Part shown: piece by piece, positions 45,045-56,155 of the stretch
Layout: each line of letters opens with the position of its first letter
How positions within the stretch are numbered: position 1 is the first letter of the stretch
Assembly: GCA_920105625.2 (NCBI GenBank)
Contig: OV050030.1
Span: forward strand, 181,478,315 to 181,542,314
DNA length: 64,000 bases
Direction of reading: 5' to 3'
From: Clusia tigrina
Taxonomy: Eukaryota; Arthropoda; Insecta; Diptera; Clusiidae
Made by a program: the position numbers and the translations under genes
Notes under the pieces: generated by a model
Told to the model about the DNA's origin: nothing
The model's database searches: none
What the model saw: only the letters and a program-made list of their open reading frames with translations

Positions 45045-45501
45045 CCATTATCTCTACAACGAAAGAAGCTTTTATTCGAAAAGATTGTGTCTTGACTAAT
45101 AACACACGGGGTGGCGCACTCATTCTCAAACTCCAGATGGGATCCTAAAAGTATGCTATCACGCTTCATTATGCTATCACGTTTAAATATATATGCCTCA
45201 CTGAAATGTGGCGAAGTCAATTGATAGCCGAGCAATGAAGAAGGAGGACGTATCCGCGAACGAAGAAACAAAAACTTTTCTATTATATTATTAAATAATA
45301 ATTTGATTGAGTTTCTTAACATTGAACCCTATAAAATTTGGTGTCAGAAGTGAAATTCAGCACAATTTCTGAAACTGTGTAATAAATTGCAATTCGGTAA
45401 AAAAAAATTGCGTATAGAAGCAAGGCGAATTTACCAGCGTTCGACAGAATTCGTGAAAATTTGCATCGCGGAAGAAAAAAATTGCAGCTCTTCATAATTT
45501 T

Positions 45502-46640
45502 GTGTTTGAATACGAAGGCGACAGATTGAACCGAAAGCGTTTACCAGAATTTGAAGGGTTCACTTACGACGAAAGCGACGCAGCCCACAAAAACAAATGT
45601 GCATACATTGGTAAAAATTTTAATTCAACTGAATTAGCTTCTATTTGTTATTTGTTGTGTTTAAATTACAAAGAAACTGATTTGAAGTCTATATATTTCA
45701 AAATTTGCGTATGGGTTATTTGTTCTCTGCCAACGAAAGCCATGAAGACGACGAATGCAGTGATGACGATGTTACTGATGATGACGTAGAAGCTGCAGCA
45801 GAGAAACAACGATGCAAAGAGACGATGCACAGGAGCGACGAAGGCATCAAAGTACGTGATGGTGATCAGCGTATCAACGAAGAAGCAACAAATGAGAGAA
45901 ATAGATGAAATGGCGATTGTTTTTTATCTATTGACAACGATAGTGACAGATATAAAACAAATACAGTGGCTGCAAAAAGTTTTGCACCGAAGGGGAGATT
46001 CGCAATTAATAATAAAGATATTGAAGATACAATCAGGTCATTTGATGGAAGTCTCAAACTTTCCATTGAAACGAGAATTTGAAAAAACTGCTAATGTCAT
46101 GTATTGGGATGATCCTTCAAAGGACTGGCAAAGCTTTTTAGTGAAAGAGGAATAATTTCCTGGTGTAAATTGCAAGCTGCTCTGCTAGATGAGTTTGCGA
46201 CAACAATGAAAAGTGCACAACTGCACAAACAATTGATAGACAAAAAAATACATACGATGAGAGCGTGGAAGAATATTTTTTGCATATGAAAGACATTGCG
46301 TCGCGTGGGAATATCGAGGATAGTTTATACTATATGTGATTGATGGTATCAAAGATTTAAACATAAACAGAACAATTTTATATGGTGCGAACAATATTAT
46401 GGACTTTTATGCTATGAAATAAAAAATAATAAAAAAAACGATTTATACTCGAGGTGAAAAGAAAAATCTGATTTGTTTTAATTTAAGACCATACGTCTGC
46501 TGAGCATAAAAATAAAGAAAAGGGCACAAAGTCTTTCCAATGTCAACAGTATGGACATATTGCCAAAAATTGTACCTCAACTAAGAGTGAAAATCATAAA
46601 AGTAACTTTCGTAGATTAAAACCTAGTAATATGCATAAAG
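45502..46640 (+). pseudogene. Gag of the second gypsy element, unit A
   Basis: Spread over frames: an acidic N-terminal segment (DDECSDDDVTDDDVEAAAEK), FDGSLKLSIETR, ANVMYWDDPSKDW, then SWCKLQAALLDEFATTMKSAQLHKQL and YFLHMKDIASRGNIEDS, which are capsid-like blocks of Mag/mdg3-type gypsy gag. Near 46535 FQCQQYGHIAKNC is a zinc knuckle lacking the first Cys. Several stops and shifts. Subfamily inferred from style. Confidence 0.65.
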
Positions 46641-46666
46641 AAATTAAATTGGGTAATTAAAAATAT

Positions 46667-46898
46667 ATGGCTCTGTTTGATATAGGTAGGAGATTCAGTA
46701 TTGTGACTGATAGTGTTTATGAATCTTTAAATAAGCCAAGCTTCTTAATATCATATGTATGTCTTAATTTATTTAAGCCTGTTGGCAACTTTACGTATGA
46801 TATTGAAATTGATGATCAGTTGTTTAATATTAATTTTTTAATAGTGCCTTCGAAGTGCATAGATATTGACGTTGTTATCGGGGAAGACTTTTGCTCTA
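46667..46898 (+). pseudogene. Protease of the second gypsy element, interrupted by a LINE, unit A
   Basis: ALFDIGRRFSIV is the active-site region, with D-I-G in place of D-T-G/S. It ends IDIDVVIGEDFCS, the conserved end of gypsy proteases (I-I-G-x-D-F/L). The LINE insertion at 46899 cuts it right after; coding sequence resumes at 49265 (KAQIYINPDELF). Unit B has SRFNIV instead of RRFSIV. Confidence 0.75.
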
Positions 46899-46905
46899 GG
46901 TTAGG

Positions 46906-47361
46906 TTAGGTTAATGTGGCAGCCAGTTCAGGGACCAGCTCACTCAGACCACCATGGGTCCATTGTGATACCACCGCGCCACAACGCACCTCCGATTCAC
47001 TCGTCGAACCATTTTGAAGCCCTAATAAAGCGCAGGATTTGTTTGACCTCGCGCTAGACACCTCTGTAAGAGAGCGAAAAGCGTATTTGCCTAAAGAGCC
47101 CGCTCTGCTTCTGGCCAGAGCGGGGCAACTACAGAAGAGATGCTCCACAGTCTCCTCCTCCTCCTCATCCCCACGGCTTCTGCAGTATTCATGAGAGAAT
47201 TCTCCCAGCCTGAGAGCATGTCTGCCGAAAAGCTAATGACCAGTTATACATGCCACGACCTTAGAGATATTCTCTCTCGGCAGGGCAAGGAAGTCTCTAG
47301 TTTTCCTACTATTAAGTTCCGGCCACATTAGCCTAGTCGTTAGGCAAGTGCCCTCTTGTAT
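46906..47361 (-). pseudogene. LINE ORF2 C-terminal Cys/His region, unit A
   Basis: After the TGA that ends the RNase H frame, the same direction reads MWPELN, ISKVVACVTG-like text, then DEEEEETVEHLFCSCPALARSRAG, the C-terminal Cys/His block of this LINE group. The unit B version (57983-57651) is open over 110 codons and reads more cleanly; unit A has VACITG changed by a T (TSYTCH on the opposite strand) and one extra shift near 47050. Confidence 0.7.
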
Positions 47362-48246
47362 TCAAGACCCATTGGTCTCACGCACGACCCTATCCTTCAG
47401 CATCAGTTTACAGGTGGCAATAGGTATTCCAATCTCACATCTGTCCGTGCCTAAAGGAAGGTTGGTACCCCGTCTTGCTAAGTCATCAGCCCTACTGTTT
47501 CCCGCAATATCTCTATGCCCCGGAACCCATATAAGGCGTACCTTGAAAGCGGTACTGATATCATTTAGGGCTGCTCGGCAGTCCTGAGCAACCTTTGATT
47601 TCAGTGCCACCGAATTCATTGACAAGATGGCCGCCTGGCTATCCGAGTAGATATTTATAATATTTCTTATTACGGCTTGTCTATTTAAGTAGACGGCTAC
47701 CTCCTTTATGGCTAGGACCTCTGCTTGATAAACACTGCAGTGGTCGGGGAGACGGAAAGAAAGTTCCAGTCCCAATTCTTGTGAGAAAACTCCAAAACCG
47801 ACTCTATCGTCAAGTTTGGATCCGTCAGTGTAGAAATTAAGTTCCCCCCTTCTCCATGGCATTAGTGTTTGCCACTCTCTTCTAGACGGAATAGATGTCT
47901 GGAAGTGCCTATCGAAGTTGAGATTAGGTATAGAGTGGTCAATGTGTTGGATAGAACTACTCCAGGTATGCGCAATAGTCGAGTGACCAATCTGCCGATC
48001 ATGCCATAACGCCGCACATTTCAGCCTTAGTGCTGATGTGGCGGCCACTTGTTTCCCTACCAGCTCTAATGTTGGTAGGTTGAGTATAACTTCTAAAGCT
48101 TTAGTAGGCGTGGTCCTTAAGGCACCAGAAATATATAAAAAGGCCGTTCTTTGGACCTTGCTCAGAAGCTTCAAATAGCTTTGTTTCTGAGTGGTCTGAC
48201 CACCGAGATGTATAGCCAGTGCATAATTCGTGGGGATAGCCCCCAC
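47362..48246 (-). CDS. LINE RT thumb and RNase H, unit A
   Basis: 294 codons. Start MGAIPTNYALAIHLGG and KVQRTAFLYISGALRTTP are the RT thumb/linker. RNase H: LNFYTDGSKLDDRVG (Asp), YQAEVLAIKEV (Glu), IYSDSQAAILSM (Asp), LIWVPGHRDIAGNSRADDLAR (His, Asp). All catalytic positions are present. It ends at a TGA just after the domain. The real protein would be continuous with RT upstream and the Cys/His block downstream. Confidence 0.88.
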   Translation of the reverse strand: MGAIPTNYALAIHLGGQTTQKQSYLKLLSKVQRTAFLYISGALRTTPTKALEVILNLPTLELVGKQVAATSALRLKCAALWHDRQIGHSTIAHTWSSSIQHIDHSIPNLNFDRHFQTSIPSRREWQTLMPWRRGELNFYTDGSKLDDRVGFGVFSQELGLELSFRLPDHCSVYQAEVLAIKEVAVYLNRQAVIRNIINIYSDSQAAILSMNSVALKSKVAQDCRAALNDISTAFKVRLIWVPGHRDIAGNSRADDLARRGTNLPLGTDRCEIGIPIATCKLMLKDRVVRETNGS

Positions 48247-48347
48247 CTGATTCCGACCACTTTTTTACATGTGTACAAAGCAATATTGGCCTTCCTGACT
48301 CTTTCTTCAATATTGGGTTTCCAGGAAAGTTTTCTATCTAGTACTAG

Positions 48348-48944
48348 TCACAAATATCTAACTGTCTCCCTCATCGTAATTTCCACACCTTTGTATGTTA
48401 GCGGGGAGACCTCAGGAGATCTATTTTTCTTCGAAAAGAGGATTAATTCCATTTTCTCAGGGTTTAACCGTAATCCCCTTCTTCCCGTCCAACCAGTAAG
48501 CGTGGCCATGTTAGAGCGCAAAATATCCATAAGAGTGTTTGGATATTTCCCTCTGATCACAATTGCCAAGTCATCAGCGTAGGCGACGACATGGCAACCC
48601 TCCCTCTCTAGGGCTAGCAGTAATGAATTTACCGCCAAATTCCAGAGCAGGGGGGAGAGGACTCCTCCCTGAGGAGTGCCTCTGCAGACCTGTCTGCTTA
48701 AGGTGCGGGAACCTAAGCTGGCAGTTACCATTCAACTGACGAGTATCATTTCTACCATCGCTACCATATTAGGATCGACGCCCAGAGCTTCTAATGCTCC
48801 CGTAATGGCGTTCGAATTTATGTTGTTGAAAGCGCCTTCTATGTCAATGAACGCCGCTAGTGCGAAATCTTTCTTCTGGATGGCTTTTTCCACTATACCA
48901 ATAAGTACGTGTAACGCCGTCTCTGTCGATTTGCCCTTGCTCAC
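48348..48944 (-). pseudogene. LINE RT core fragment, unit A
   Basis: 48944-48732: SKGKSTETALHVLIG and LAAFIDIEGAFNNI (motif A Asp). After a stop at 48732, 48731-48348 reads CRGTPQGGVLSPLLW (motif B) and VVAYADDLAIVI (motif C), then LNPEKMELILFSKK. The first RT blocks are absent because of the internal deletion. Unit B replaces the motif A Asp (FIGIEGAF), so it has lost a catalytic residue. Confidence 0.85.
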
Positions 48945-49249
48945 TCTACCGATTTGGCCTGCTCCTCAGTGAGCTGGTCTGTGGGTAGAGCCTCATGTTT
49001 GGCCATGACCCTCATGGCCGCCTTCCTATCATAATAGGCCTGCTTAGACGGACGGACGGCTTTAAACTCCCCCCCTGGCCTACCCCAGCAACCCTCTTTG
49101 AGCTGCTGGGCCCCTCTACTATCTGCTGCCGAAAGATACCCGGGGTAGCCCCCCGCCCCCTGACCGGAGTCAGCGTTTGGGTTTTTACCACCTCCTACGG
49201 GTTTCTTCCTTCAGCACCCATTTGAAAGAGACGAGAGACCGGCTTTCCC
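48945..49249 (-). pseudogene. LINE 5' leader/ORF1 start fused to RT, unit A
   Basis: GC-rich segment; minus translation gives VKTQTLTPVRGRG and later AAMRVMAKHEALPTDQLTEEQ, ending with a stop where the RT text SKGKSTETAL takes over in another frame. I read this as ORF1 N-terminal coding joined to RT by a deletion. ORF1 identity is inferred from its position. Confidence 0.5.
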
Positions 49250-49326
49250 AAGACTTTTGCTCTAAAGCTCAAATATATATAAACCCAGATGAACTTTTTT
49301 TAAAACATTAGACAATGAAGATGATA

Positions 49327-50384
49327 CTTAAATCTAAAAAAGTCCAACAAGTATCATCCACAATAAATAAAGTGATTAAGACTGCCCAAAACATTGAAGT
49401 ACCCATAATCACAAAAGTACACAAGAAATCTTTAGTATTTCCTAGCTGGCAACTTCCTTATAACTCAGTCAACACCGACCTACGACAACATAAAAAAAAT
49501 AATACACCAAATGAAATCTATATACCGAACTTTCTTAAATTAAAAGCAGAGCTATACTCCTTTAAGTTTATATACACTGATGGTTCAAAACAAAACGACC
49601 TTACAGGTTATAGTATCGTGGAAGAAAACAAAACCATTCAAACTGCACACCTACCACATTACAGCACAAGTTTTGGCGCTGAGCTAATAGCTATTCACGA
49701 AGCGACCAAATACGCAAACACAAGGAGAAGGAAAATCGCGATCTGCTCAGATTCTCTCTCAATCTTAGACGCAATTACCAACCCAGTAAACAGCAACCAT
49801 TACATACACGATATAAAAAACATATTAATCAAACATAAAACCACAATCAGGCTCATTTGGAAACCCGGACATGTCAATTTAACGGCAACGAATTAGCGGA
49901 CAAAACTGCCAAAAATGCCACATGCGCCCCACTAACGACTACACAAAATATCTTATCATCAGACATCCTAAAATTCATAAAAACCATTCACCGGAAAAAA
50001 GACAAAGACCTATTCCAAACTACTAATGACTGGTACAAAAAAATCAATAAATCAAAAATACATATCTGTGAACATTTTAAAACCGTTAGCAACACCAACA
50101 TAAACAGACAAGACTCAATAAAACTCGTACGACTCCGACTTGGACACACAAAAATGACTAATACATACATTATCAATAAAACAAACAACATATGCAAATT
50201 CTGCAACCTACACAACATGAACGTCGAACACATACGAATACTAGACAATTGTACATACTGTAACATGTACAGAAAATCACTTCCAAACATCAAACCAACA
50301 ACCCTACTTAACAACTATACCGATAAAGACTTAAAAATGCTGATAAATTACCTTAAGTACTCTAACACCTATAAAGAAATCTAA
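49327..50384 (+). pseudogene. I-like LINE RNase H and C-terminus, unit B
   Basis: Same blocks as unit A, with the same frameshift at the PGHVN position, so that break predates the duplication. Unit B keeps ICKFCNLHNMNVEHI, an intact CxxC. The ATG at 49315 arises only from the junction (ATGAAGATGATA), not from the LINE. Confidence 0.85.
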
Positions 50385-50864
50385 CATATATATAAAATTA
50401 ACTAGCTTAAGACCATAGATGTCATAGCTGTAAGTCTTATTGTATTAAAATTTTAATTTTAACACAAGTATGAATAAATAAATAAATAAATAAAATAAAA
50501 ACAAATCACAAACTTATACTGAGTGTGGCTGACACACTTAAACATTCTATGTGCAACTTGTCTTTTCAATACATTCGCTGAGAAATAATCTTAGTTTTCA
50601 ACTGAATTGACGACTACTGACTTACACACATTTTCAGACGGAATACGGCTAATTGGTGATACCTAATACCTTATGACGACCCTTCACATGAAATTGTAAA
50701 TTTTTTTAGAATATACCCTAAAATGTTAGTGTTGATCAGGCTTATTTAGCCTGTCCACAAAAAAATTAATGTACTATGACACTACTGAAATGGAATAAAA
50801 ATAGAAAGAGAGACTAAACGGAACAAATGAGAGGTAATAATTAGATACAGTAGTTTAGACTGCT

Positions 50865-51200
50865 GTGGAATGAGACAGTACATGGACAGAATTTACACAT
50901 TGATTTCACCACCTTCAGTTAGCGCAGTTGTCTGGTTGGACAGATTACAATAGCTGAAGGCCCAGGTTCGATGCCTGGGAGGGTTCATAGTTGGTGCGCT
51001 GTTGATTTCTGAGACATGATATTTGTGGGGGGCAAAATTGCTTTTCAATGAAATATCTCTGATGACGTCAAGTGGAATCTCCGAAATAGCTAAAAATCTG
51101 CCAAAATGTTCAATAATTCTCCTTCTGAAAATTATTACGATGGCATAACCACACATACAAAATTGCAACTACACTGTGTATCTTCAATAATTTCGCTGAT
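50865..51200 (+). mobile_element. tRNA-derived SINE, unit B
   Basis: Copy of 40300-40634. Its B box has one change (GGTTCGATGCC at 50965-50975). One A fewer in the TTTCAATAATTC stretch. Confidence 0.7.
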
Positions 51201-51257
51201 ATATATAATAATATAATATATAATTTTCAATATATATTTATATATAATATATAAATG

Positions 51258-51726
<469 letters not shown>

Positions 51727-52665
51727 GTGATTTAAAGTTTTGATTTATTTACATCGGCACTCTTACTTATCTCGTATTTAATATTGAACTCTTCAAAGTT
51801 CATTTTCACGACCACATATTATGTTTGAAAGCTACTCTTCCTAACTCCGGGGACAACCGATCCACCTTCCAAACCGTGAAAATATTGTATCTTTTTATAT
51901 TATTAGTAGAGACGAAATGTGCTTTTATTCCTAACAAAAACCGACTTGTTGAATCATATTAACTACTTTAAGGGCGCGATTCACTCTTATGGTGTTTGAC
52001 CAAAACTGCTTTTTGAAGTAAAGCGTCGGTCAAATGATATTACCATAGCCCAATGCGGTGCGAATTGTTGCTAAACGAAAGATAAGTTTTGCGACGCATG
52101 CACCCTCCAGCCTATATTTTAAGTATATCTTATGATCGTTAATGCTTTGGATGGGTGAATGAACTCATCATTCTCTGGACTGATTTGAAGAGGATTCATA
52201 GGATATGCTGAAAATATTCTTCTGAATCTACAAGAGTATCGTAAAAATACGGCGAGTATGAAAATTTTACAAAATATATATAAAATGTATATTAATATGT
52301 TTTTTTCACCCACAAAAGGCACGATAAACTAAAGTACGGGCAAATGCTCCACCAACTCATGAGGTGTACATACATATACTCGTATGTACATAACGCACTG
52401 GCAACGAAGAACATTATTCTATGTCAAAGAAACAACATTAGAAACCACAAACGCCAATTTTCCCCCAATAAGAAACACAACGGAATCGGCATCGCAGAAT
52501 ATAATTAAAAACTATAACGATAGAAACTAACTACAACAAGAAGTTCTGCACTCCGCCGATCATACCAATAAATTTCAACTTTCAGAAGATCAAAGCAATG
52601 GATGAGTGAAAGACAATCCAAATCCATTGCAATACGGCGATAGGTCAAACGCGACTACAAATTTC
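51727..52665. other. Unassigned stretch, unit B
   Basis: Counterpart of the sequence at about 41070-42008; nothing coding recognised. Confidence 0.4.
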
Positions 52666-52720
52666 GGCACAAAGTTGACTAGCCGCGGCAAATGCTATTT
52701 TTGACTAAGTTTCCGATAAT

Positions 52721-53755
52721 CTACACAGAAACGTGTGGAGCCATCTTCTTCTTGACTAATACCACTGGAGAACTCCAGGGGCTTGCTGATGGCTCAATGA
52801 CGTTGTTCTGATGCATTTCCTTCAGCAACACATTCACCTCTTCTCTCTTCTCCAGAAGTACTCTCCTTGAAGCTTGACGATTGGGTTTGGCATCACCAGT
52901 GTTGATTGTGTGTTTCACCATCTTTGTTCTGCCTTCTTTTTTACCCTTTTCAACAAACACTGACCAATGTCTTGCCAAAAGTTGGCTGGCAGTCTTCCTC
53001 TGCTCTGCGGATAAGTCTTTGCTCCATTCTTTCGTCAGATCGTCGAGTACCTTTTTATCAGCTGGAATCTTAATTTTTGTTTCTCGCGGCTCGCTCTCAC
53101 AGTTTACAATTGCAGAAATTGCCTGGCAATTTCCAATTATCTGTTCTTTCTTTATGGTTCTAGCGGAATTTGCAAGATTGACCACTCTTACTAGAACTAT
53201 TCTGTTCTGCTGTTCTTCAGTGAGGGTTTTTCCAATTATGATGTCATCCAGTGCATATTTTTCATCAGTCTCCACAACCCACAACTTGTTCTTCTCAACA
53301 TCTCCGTCCATTTTGGCCCATATGACTGCCTCTGACTTTGCTGGGATTTTTGTCCGCCGCGATACAATGGCTTGTCGGATACCTCCGTACTTATCCTCAC
53401 CAATGTATAACGGTATTTCGGTGTTCTCATATTTCAACATTCGACTTTTCAAATCTAGGGTCAATCCATTCCGAATCATAAAATCCACACCTAAGATTAA
53501 TTCGTCCACAATATCCGCAACTACAAACTCGTGCGTCACGGTTATGGTGCCGATAGTTATATTCCGTGTAACTTTTCCCAGTACCGGTGCATCATAACCA
53601 GTTGCCGTACACAATCTTATTCCCTGAAGCGGCTCGATTCCCCGAACGAGATCCCTTCTAATTATGGAATGTGATGCACCCGTATCCAATGTTACCACGA
53701 TTTTTCTTCCATTTACTACGCTGTCGACAGTTAGGCTGTTGATTTTCCGTGCCAT
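52721..53755 (-). CDS. Gypsy protease and RT start, open in unit B
   Basis: 344 codons through the position where unit A has a TAG (here C at 53092). VTLDTGASHSIIRRD and LILGVDFMIRNG (protease), the linker WSKDLSAEQRKTASQLL, then VKHTINTGDAKPNRQ and IEPSASPWSSPVVLVKKK (RT entry). The last 7 residues (MAPHVSV) are out of frame because of the same extra base as in unit A. Gag-Pol processing is the expected role, but RT is truncated. Confidence 0.87.
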   Translation of the reverse strand: MARKINSLTVDSVVNGRKIVVTLDTGASHSIIRRDLVRGIEPLQGIRLCTATGYDAPVLGKVTRNITIGTITVTHEFVVADIVDELILGVDFMIRNGLTLDLKSRMLKYENTEIPLYIGEDKYGGIRQAIVSRRTKIPAKSEAVIWAKMDGDVEKNKLWVVETDEKYALDDIIIGKTLTEEQQNRIVLVRVVNLANSARTIKKEQIIGNCQAISAIVNCESEPRETKIKIPADKKVLDDLTKEWSKDLSAEQRKTASQLLARHWSVFVEKGKKEGRTKMVKHTINTGDAKPNRQASRRVLLEKREEVNVLLKEMHQNNVIEPSASPWSSPVVLVKKKMAPHVSV

Positions 53756-53823
53756 CTGAGAAACGAAGATTCTGGGGCTACATGTTGTGGGAGTCAGATC
53801 AAGCTCCTCGAGACTGACTCCAT

Positions 53824-55189
53824 CTAGTTTGTCGACGGCTTATCAACATTTTCTGATTCCCTATTTTGGAATCTGACTTGCTTTTGAGGTCTTACCGGTG
53901 AGCGTGATCTAGAAAGTTTCTGTCTCGACTGAAAATTACAAGCCATGTGTCCGACCTCTCCGCAGGTAAAGCATTTGCCCGTGACACTTTGTCCGCTTTC
54001 AACTTGTACCTGACGGGCTTTGTATACTGGCTGGCACACCAAGGCTGCTGTCTCTGAAGCTAAAGCGCTAGCTACTGTCTCCATATATGTAGCTTTCGGA
54101 TTAGTTATCGCAGAACGCTTTATCTCCGCATCGCGAATGCCATATACGAAGGTGTCCATCATATACCTCTCAGTAATCTCTCCTGATTAGGCAATATGAG
54201 CTAACCCCTGATTAGGCAATATGAGCTAACCACTTCCACCGCAACCTGTTGAAGAGACTCACCACTCTTTTGTACACGTTTTCGTAGTTCTACTTGGTAC
54301 ATCTGCTTCCGATGTTCACTACCATACTTGCGCTGAACGGCACTCATCAAGCTCATAGCAGTCTCGCTCACTTTCTGAGATAGTTTGAAGCACATCAGCG
54401 GCAGCACCTTTCAACGAAACCGTTAATGCAGCCACTTTTTCGCGAGCACTCCAACCATTTGTGCTAGCGGTAGTCTCAAACTGCATTCTGAAGACGCCAA
54501 ATGTCGTGGTTCCATCATAGGTCGGAGGCTTCAGTTTTATTGAGGATAAAGCTGGCATAGGCAATGCACCTTCCTGTAGTAGGTGAATTCTTTGCTCTAA
54601 TTCGTTCTGCTTTTGCTCGTTCGCAATGAATTTTTGTTTTACAGATTTTTCGAACTATTCCTGCCGTGTCTCAATTTCACAAATCTTCCTGTCTAACATA
54701 ACAGACATTTCTTTCATCTGCTGTAAGTTCTGTTCCGCTGGTTTAATAAGTCGTTTTTCACTCTGGTGTAAACGCTGCTGCATCTGGTCGTCGCTTTGCT
54801 GTAAGCGTTCTTTGACGTCCACTTTGACGGATGCCACACTCCTGTTCGACGGATTTAGCATTTTGTTGTAACTGCTGCTGCATCCTCTCTTCGGCTGCTT
54901 GAGCACTTTGTTGTAACTGCTGCTGCATCTTTTCATCTCTCTGCTACATCTTCTCATCTCGCAACTGCATCTTCTCATCGGCTGTTTGAGAATTTTCTTG
55001 TAACTGCAGCTGTATTACCCCGATAAGTGCACTCATGTCTAAGTTATTCGTGTTAGTTTCTGGGGGTGTTTCTTCGTGTCGAGATATCGTTGGCTCTTCT
55101 GATTGGAATTCATGCTCATCGACCTGCAAATTTAAGCGCTCAAGCTCCTTCTTGAGCTGTGCCAATCTCAGTTTTTCAAATTTAACCAT
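53824..55189 (-). pseudogene. Gypsy gag, unit B
   Basis: Same breaks as unit A (TAG in the Gln-rich coiled coil, 24 bp duplication, zinc knuckle with Asn for Cys). In addition TT is missing near 54352, which splits the capsid frame (RDCYELDECRSAQVW) where unit A reads RDCYESLMSAVQRK. So unit B gag is slightly worse than unit A while its protease is better. Confidence 0.78.
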
Positions 55190-55228
55190 TGTTTATTACT
55201 GATACACAATCCCACTTCTGACACCAAT

Positions 55229-55699
55229 TGTTACGAAATTACCCTCTTGACAACTTATTCTGTTACGAAATTGCGCTCCTGACAATTTACTCTAACTCTC
55301 TGTACTCGGATTCGTACCACTGGATGGTGTAGTAATTAAACAATCGCTGGTTAAATTAAAATAACTAACTTTATTTAATTATTGCAATTTACAAACTTAA
55401 TATTAGGCTTAAAGTTTACGTTGTTACAATTTGCACTTTATTTCACGATTCATTAAACACTTTATTTAATAAGTAATTTACAAAATCACAATTTCAAATA
55501 CTCCTGCTTCGATTTGAATGCACGATGCACACACTGTTACGATCTCTATTCGAATGTCTTCGACTTTGCATAGTCTTGTGCTTTTTATAGTTTCGAATGG
55601 TTGAGGTGGAAAATTCTACAATAGCGTAGAAGTTTCTGAATCTTTCTAGAATTTTAAACACTTATCAGGAAGTTCTTACTTTCGAGATAGTTCGTTACA
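55229..55699 (-). repeat. 5' LTR of minus gypsy element, unit B
   Basis: Counterpart of 44574-45044, differing by very few bases. Confidence 0.82.
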
Positions 55700-56155
55700 C
55701 CATTATCTCTACAACGAAAGAAGCTTTTATTCGAAAAGATTGTGTCTTGACTAATAACACACGGGGTGGCGCACTCATTCTCAAACTCCAGATGAGATCC
55801 TAAAAGTATGCTATCACGCTTCATTATGCTATCACGTTTAAATATATATGCATCACTGAAATGTGGCGAAGTCAATTGATAGCCGAGCAATGAAGAAGGA
55901 GGACGTATCCGCGAACGAAGAAATAAAAACTTTTCTATTATATTATTAAATAATAATTTGATTGAGTTTCTGAACATTGAACCCTATAAAATTTGGTGTC
56001 AGAAGTGAAATTCAGCACAATTTCTGAAACTGTGTAATAAATTGCAATTCGGTAAAAAAAATTGCGTATAGAAGCAAGGCGAATTTACTAGCGTTCGACA
56101 GAATTCGTGAAAATTTGCATCGCGGAAGAAAAAAATTGCAGCTCTTCATAATTTT

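Larger units (their letters stand above)
46899..49249 (-). mobile_element. R1/LOA-like LINE, internally deleted, with 15 bp target duplication, unit A
   Basis: Flanked by AAGACTTTTGCTCTA at 46884-46898 and 49250-49264. The 3' end (left) terminates in CCTAA-type pentamers (plus GGTTAGGTTAGGTTAA). The 5' end keeps a GC-rich leader and ORF1-like start, which joins directly to RT near 48945, so most of ORF1, the endonuclease and early RT are deleted. Remaining: RT middle, thumb, RNase H, C-terminal Cys/His. Confidence 0.9.
45045..49320 (+). mobile_element. Second Ty3/gypsy element (+), tRNA-Leu-primed, unit A
   Basis: 45045-45337 would be the end of its 5' LTR, cut by the minus element. The primer site TGGTGTCAGAAGTG is at 45339-45352. 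Gag and protease follow, then the LINE insertion at 46899-49249, then 49265-49320 resumes coding (YINPDELF). The element is cut at 49320 by the duplication junction; its RT survives only after unit B (59923-60213). Confidence 0.8.
52666..55699 (-). mobile_element. Ty3/gypsy element, tRNA-Leu-primed, unit B
   Basis: Counterpart of 42009-45044. Primer site at 55208-55226, 5' LTR at 55229-55699 (471 bp). Same truncation in RT. Confidence 0.85.

Noticed and set aside
53236..53597. Plus-strand open frames opposite the gypsy protease (e.g. 52881-53597, 238 codons)
   Set aside because: Antisense shadows of a clear protease/RT frame; they have no motif of their own.
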